9,760 nucleotides of DNA, taken from Roseiflexaceae bacterium. GTDB taxonomy: Bacteria; Chloroflexota; Chloroflexia; Chloroflexales; Roseiflexaceae. The notes beneath the pieces are model-generated. The model saw only the letters and a program-made list of their open reading frames with translations. It was not told the DNA's origin and searched no databases. The stretch covers positions 1-9,760 of the forward strand of contig CANHPK010000033.1 in assembly GCA_947462525.1 (NCBI GenBank). The letters run 5' to 3'. A program made the translations under genes and the position numbers. Shown one piece after another: positions 7,035 through 9,760 of the stretch; positions within the stretch are counted from its first letter, which is position 1; each line of letters opens with the position of its first letter.

Positions 7035-8063
7035 TCAGCGTGCCTGCCCGGTCAGACCGTCGAGGAGCGCAACCACGTTGTCACCCAGGGCCTCTATGGC
7101 ATAACCGCCTTCTTGGATGACGACGACCGGGATGCCCAACTGCCGGCAACGAATGCCAATTTCGGTGTAGCAGGCACGCGTCAGGGCGAAGCCGCCCAAG
7201 GGGTCCCCACCGTAGGTGTCGAATCCGGCAGAAAGGACCAACGCCGTCGATCCATGTGCGCGGATCGCTGCCAGGGCGTGCTCGATATGCCCCAAATAGG
7301 TCGTATCGTCGCACCCGAACGCCAGTGGGATATTGAGCGTCGTACCGAGTCCCGCGCCGCTCCCGTGCTCATCAGCAAACCCCATAAAGTACGGATAACA
7401 CACATCTGGATCACCATGCAGCGATACAAACAGGACATCGGAACGGGCAGCGAAAATCTGTTGGGTCCCATTGCCGTGATGGATATCGATGTCGAGGACC
7501 GCCACGCGTCCTTGTTGGCTGAGGATATCTGCAGCCAGCGCCGCATTGTTGATGTAGCAGTATCCGCCGCACATGTCGCTGCCTGCGTGGTGCCCCGGCG
7601 GCCGACAGCGTGCATAGCTGACCATGGTGCCGGCCCGAGCGGCCTGGGCTGCACTCGCCGCCATGCTGGCAGCATCGAGGCTGGCAGTCCATGTACCATC
7701 AACAATCGGTGCACTCAAATCGAAGGCATAGTAGCCTGCGAGGGCCAGTGGATTGGTCGAGCGCCGTTCCATCCAACGCACCGCCAATGTACTCGGCAAG
7801 ACCGCCTCGACTGCGCCACCCGCAGCGCACCAGGCCGGATAGATGGTCGCCAAATAGTCGAGGTAGTCGGCACTGTGGATGCGTTCGAGCATGGCGCGCG
7901 TGACCGGCTCGATGGGCGAACGATCGCGATACCCTGCTGCCTCGAGGGCGGCATCGATAATGATGGCGCGTTCGACTGATTCGTACGGTGGGATCAATGC
8001 CCCGTCATAAAACTCGTGTGGTGGTGCATGCATGGTATGCACGGAACTGCGAAAAATGCGCAT
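7035..8063 (-). CDS. Histone deacetylase-superfamily zinc amidohydrolase, probably acetylpolyamine amidohydrolase
   Basis: A 342-residue cytoplasmic deacetylase of the arginase/HDAC fold. Motifs run in the canonical order: RPPGHH with the paired catalytic histidines 158-159, GGYCYINNAA (166-175), VLDIDIHHGNGTQ with zinc ligands Asp193 and His195, LSAGFDTYGGDPLGG with zinc ligand Asp282, and QEGGY with the transition-state tyrosine Tyr321. The N-terminus (HAPPHEFYDGALIPPYESVERA) and the GYYAFDLSAPIVDGTW segment are more like bacterial acetylpolyamine amidohydrolase (AphA) than AcuC or histone deacetylases. Deacetylation of acetylated polyamines is therefore the favoured role, but other small acetylated substrates are possible. 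The frame is open up to 8279. ATG 8063 is chosen because AGAGGGT lies just before it, the protein then begins where the family does, and longer versions would overlap rarA. Confidence 0.92.
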   Translation of the reverse strand: MRIFRSSVHTMHAPPHEFYDGALIPPYESVERAIIIDAALEAAGYRDRSPIEPVTRAMLERIHSADYLDYLATIYPAWCAAGGAVEAVLPSTLAVRWMERRSTNPLALAGYYAFDLSAPIVDGTWTASLDAASMAASAAQAARAGTMVSYARCRPPGHHAGSDMCGGYCYINNAALAADILSQQGRVAVLDIDIHHGNGTQQIFAARSDVLFVSLHGDPDVCYPYFMGFADEHGSGAGLGTTLNIPLAFGCDDTTYLGHIEHALAAIRAHGSTALVLSAGFDTYGGDPLGGFALTRACYTEIGIRCRQLGIPVVVIQEGGYAIEALGDNVVALLDGLTGQAR

Positions 8064-8093
8064 ATACCCTCTTGTCTCATTCAGTGTTGTTCC

Positions 8094-8099
8094 ATTGTA
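8094..8099 (-). promoter_or_regulatory. Candidate -10 box of the amidohydrolase-tdk unit
   Basis: TACAAT on the minus strand matches the -10 consensus in five of six positions. It would start transcription near 8087, about 24 nt before ATG 8063. The -35 region falls in an imperfect inverted repeat (8112-8134). Confidence 0.35.
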
Positions 8100-8111
8100 T
8101 GCACTGTGCGT

Positions 8112-8134
8112 GGTTTTTGCATGGTGCGAAAACC
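8112..8134. repeat. Imperfect inverted repeat, possible operator
   Basis: Nine-base arms (8112-8120 and 8126-8134) match at eight positions around a 5-nt centre; the remaining pair is T-G. The repeat covers the expected -35 region of the amidohydrolase promoter. A repressor or activator site is a reasonable guess. It could also be a chance palindrome, since the arms include A/T runs. Confidence 0.4.
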
Positions 8135-8214
8135 CCAACCGTTGTCTATGCGACGGCCCGCGGACCAAGGACGACGGACCAGCACGGGTGCCACCGCTGT
8201 CGTGCATTAGCATA

Positions 8215-8227
8215 TTTGTGCTACTAT
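8215..8227 (+). promoter_or_regulatory. Candidate extended -10 promoter of rarA
   Basis: TGC directly precedes TACTAT (8222-8227), giving an extended -10 pattern inside the longer string TTTGTGCTACTATA. A start near 8234 leaves a leader of about 31 nt. A short inverted repeat (TAGCA 8208-8212, TGCTA 8219-8223) overlaps it but is within chance. No good -35 box is visible. The 201-bp gap (8064-8264) holds this promoter and the divergent amidohydrolase promoter. Confidence 0.35.
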
Positions 8228-8264
8228 ACAAGCTCAGACGCTCTACCAGACGTGGGAGCATACC

Positions 8265-9760
8265 ATGGCAGGTCCGCAACGCGGTCTCTTTGACCCCAAC
8301 AACGACAAAAGCACCATCCGTAGTGCTCCCCTTGCAGCCCGCATGCGCCCCAAATCACTCGATGATATGGTTGGTCAGCAGACAATAATCGGTGACGGGC
8401 GCATTGTGCGTCGTGCCATCGAGCACGATACGTTGTTTTCGATGATCCTGTGGGGCCCTCCAGGATGCGGCAAAACCACCCTTGCACGGATTATTGCCGA
8501 GCATACACAAGCATTTTTCGAACCATTGTCGGCGGTCACCGCAGGCGTGGCAGATTTGCGCCGTGTCGTCCATGAGGCACGCGACCGATTGGGGATGTAT
8601 CAGCAACGCACGGTGCTGTTTATCGACGAAATCCACCGCTTCAACAAGGCACAGCAAGATGCCATTTTGCCCCATGTCGAAGACGGCACGGTGATTTTGA
8701 TTGGTGCGACGACAGAAAACCCCTCGTTTGAGGTCAACCCCGCATTGCGCTCTCGCGCACGGATTTTTGTGTTGGAGTCACTGACGGACGACCAAATCGG
8801 CGATGTCATCGATCGGGCTGTGAGTGACAGCGAGCTCGGGCTCGCGGCGTTCAAACCGCTCCTCGCCACCGATGCCCGTGGGTATCTCATTGACATGGCC
8901 AACGGCGATGCACGTGTTGCACTCAATGCACTCGAAGCAGCGGTTACCGCCAAAGACCCGGGCATCGGCGACAAGCGTCTGATCACCGTGAACGATATGC
9001 GTGAGGCGTTGCAGAGCCGTGCTACCAAATACGACAAGAACGGCGAATTGCACTACGATGCCATTTCGGCGCTACACAAATCGGTACGCAGTAGTGATCC
9101 TGACGCGTCGTTATATTGGTTAGGGCGCATGCTTGAGGGCGGCGAAGACCCGATGTACGTGGCGCGTCGTCTGGTGCGTATGTCGATTGAAGATATCGGC
9201 TTGGCAGATCCCCAAGCGGTTATTATTGCTAATTCCATCAAAGACACGGTGCACTTCCTCGGCCAGCCCGAAGGGGACCTCGCATTGGCCAATTTGGTCG
9301 TGTATTTGGCGCAAGCCCCCAAGAGTAACTCGGTCGAAGTTGCCTATATGAAGGCCAAAGTAGACGTCGCCGAAACGCGCAATGATCCGGTACCACTCCA
9401 CTTACGCAATGCGCCGACGGCGCTGATGAAGGGGCTTGGGTACAATCGCGGCTACCAATATGCCCACGATGCCCCCGATGCCCGGGTGGATCAGGTGCAC
9501 TTCCCCGAAAATCTCCGTGGTCGGCGCTATTACCAGCCAACCGACCGCGGCTACGAAGTGCGCATTGCAGAACGATTGGCCTGGCGCGAAGACCTCGAGA
9601 GTGTCAAGCCGCTGCCCGTGCCAGAGCCCATTGCCCCCCAGGCACGGAGCAAAACCCCCACCAGCGCAGATGGTATGATTGACCCACAAGCGACTGCAGG
9701 CGAAGAACCACAAATCCCCGTCGAACAGGACGATCCACCGGTTCGTCCGACCAAACGGGC
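8265..9760 (+). CDS. rarA: Replication-associated recombination protein RarA (MgsA/WRNIP1 family AAA+ ATPase) with an extended C-terminus, partial
   Basis: The frame is open from ATG 8265 to the right edge, 498 codons without a stop. GGGAG stands 6 nt before the ATG. RarA acts at stalled replication forks and single-strand gaps. The N-terminus RPKSLDDMVGQQ (28-39) is typical of clamp-loader-like AAA+ proteins. The Walker A motif is GPPGCGKT (64-71). Walker B is LFIDEIHRF with Asp121-Glu122. Sensor 1 is GATTEN (147-152). The arginine-finger region LRSRARIF begins at 161. The family's C-terminal tetramerisation region follows, with HYDAISALHKSVRSSDPDA and RRLVRMSIEDIGLADP (about 262-315), and ends near residue 440 (GRRYYQP and after). 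Typical RarA proteins stop at about 430-450 residues. Here a Pro/Gln/Glu-rich, probably disordered stretch continues from about 445 to the edge, so a further domain may follow. The ATPase assignment is firm. Confidence 0.95.
   Translation, partial: MAGPQRGLFDPNNDKSTIRSAPLAARMRPKSLDDMVGQQTIIGDGRIVRRAIEHDTLFSMILWGPPGCGKTTLARIIAEHTQAFFEPLSAVTAGVADLRRVVHEARDRLGMYQQRTVLFIDEIHRFNKAQQDAILPHVEDGTVILIGATTENPSFEVNPALRSRARIFVLESLTDDQIGDVIDRAVSDSELGLAAFKPLLATDARGYLIDMANGDARVALNALEAAVTAKDPGIGDKRLITVNDMREALQSRATKYDKNGELHYDAISALHKSVRSSDPDASLYWLGRMLEGGEDPMYVARRLVRMSIEDIGLADPQAVIIANSIKDTVHFLGQPEGDLALANLVVYLAQAPKSNSVEVAYMKAKVDVAETRNDPVPLHLRNAPTALMKGLGYNRGYQYAHDAPDARVDQVHFPENLRGRRYYQPTDRGYEVRIAERLAWREDLESVKPLPVPEPIAPQARSKTPTSADGMIDPQATAGEEPQIPVEQDDPPVRPTKR

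Noticed and set aside
7113..7979. Plus-strand frame (288 codons) opposite the amidohydrolase gene
   Set aside because: It is antisense to zinc-site motifs that are clearly under selection in the other frame.
8208..8223. Five-base inverted repeat TAGCA/TGCTA before rarA as an operator
   Set aside because: The arms are too short to stand above chance, and the overlap with the -10 region explains part of the composition.
8064..8279. 72-residue N-terminal extension of the amidohydrolase frame
   Set aside because: The extra residues do not resemble the family, and the extension would overlap the rarA start. A good ribosome-binding site precedes ATG 8063.

Overview
This window reads as an ordinary, gene-dense bacterial chromosome segment. 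It is moderately GC-rich by eye. It holds nine protein genes, two of them cut by the window edges, and no RNA genes, insertion sequences, CRISPR arrays or prophage signs. The best guess for the host is a member of the Chloroflexota. That rests on the dgt-dnaG-rpoD gene order, an extra segment inside DnaG of a type I recall from that phylum, a seven-iron ferredoxin very like those of Thermus and Chloroflexota, and a J-domain protein with a membrane anchor and a Thr/Pro-rich stalk. The assignment is an inference.

Layout. Positions 1-8063 are all on the minus strand and read right to left as three transcription units. Unit A (8063 to 6077) is an acetylpolyamine amidohydrolase/HDAC-family gene, thymidine kinase (tdk) and a 7Fe ferredoxin, closed by a strong hairpin with a T-tract (6031-6064). 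Unit B (5979 to 939) is an unrecognised four-helix membrane protein overlapping a dGTPase-like HD gene (dgt), then DNA primase (dnaG) and the housekeeping sigma factor (rpoD/sigA). It is closed by a perfect 12-bp hairpin (896-925). Unit C, immediately after that hairpin, is a membrane-anchored J-domain protein that runs off the left edge. On the plus strand, divergent from unit A across a 201-bp regulatory gap, is rarA/mgsA. It runs off the right edge with an unusual tail past the normal end of the family.

How the genes relate. Unit B is a version of the classical macromolecular-synthesis operon, joining replication priming (dnaG) and transcription initiation (rpoD) to nucleotide-pool control (dgt). 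Thymidine kinase nearby and RarA (fork maintenance) fit a general replication and nucleotide theme. The amidohydrolase and ferredoxin have no obvious link to it. I see no clear sign of a new defence or mobile system. The points most worth a second look are the RarA tail, the J-domain membrane protein, a shared promoter signature at several transcription units, and an inverted repeat over the amidohydrolase promoter.
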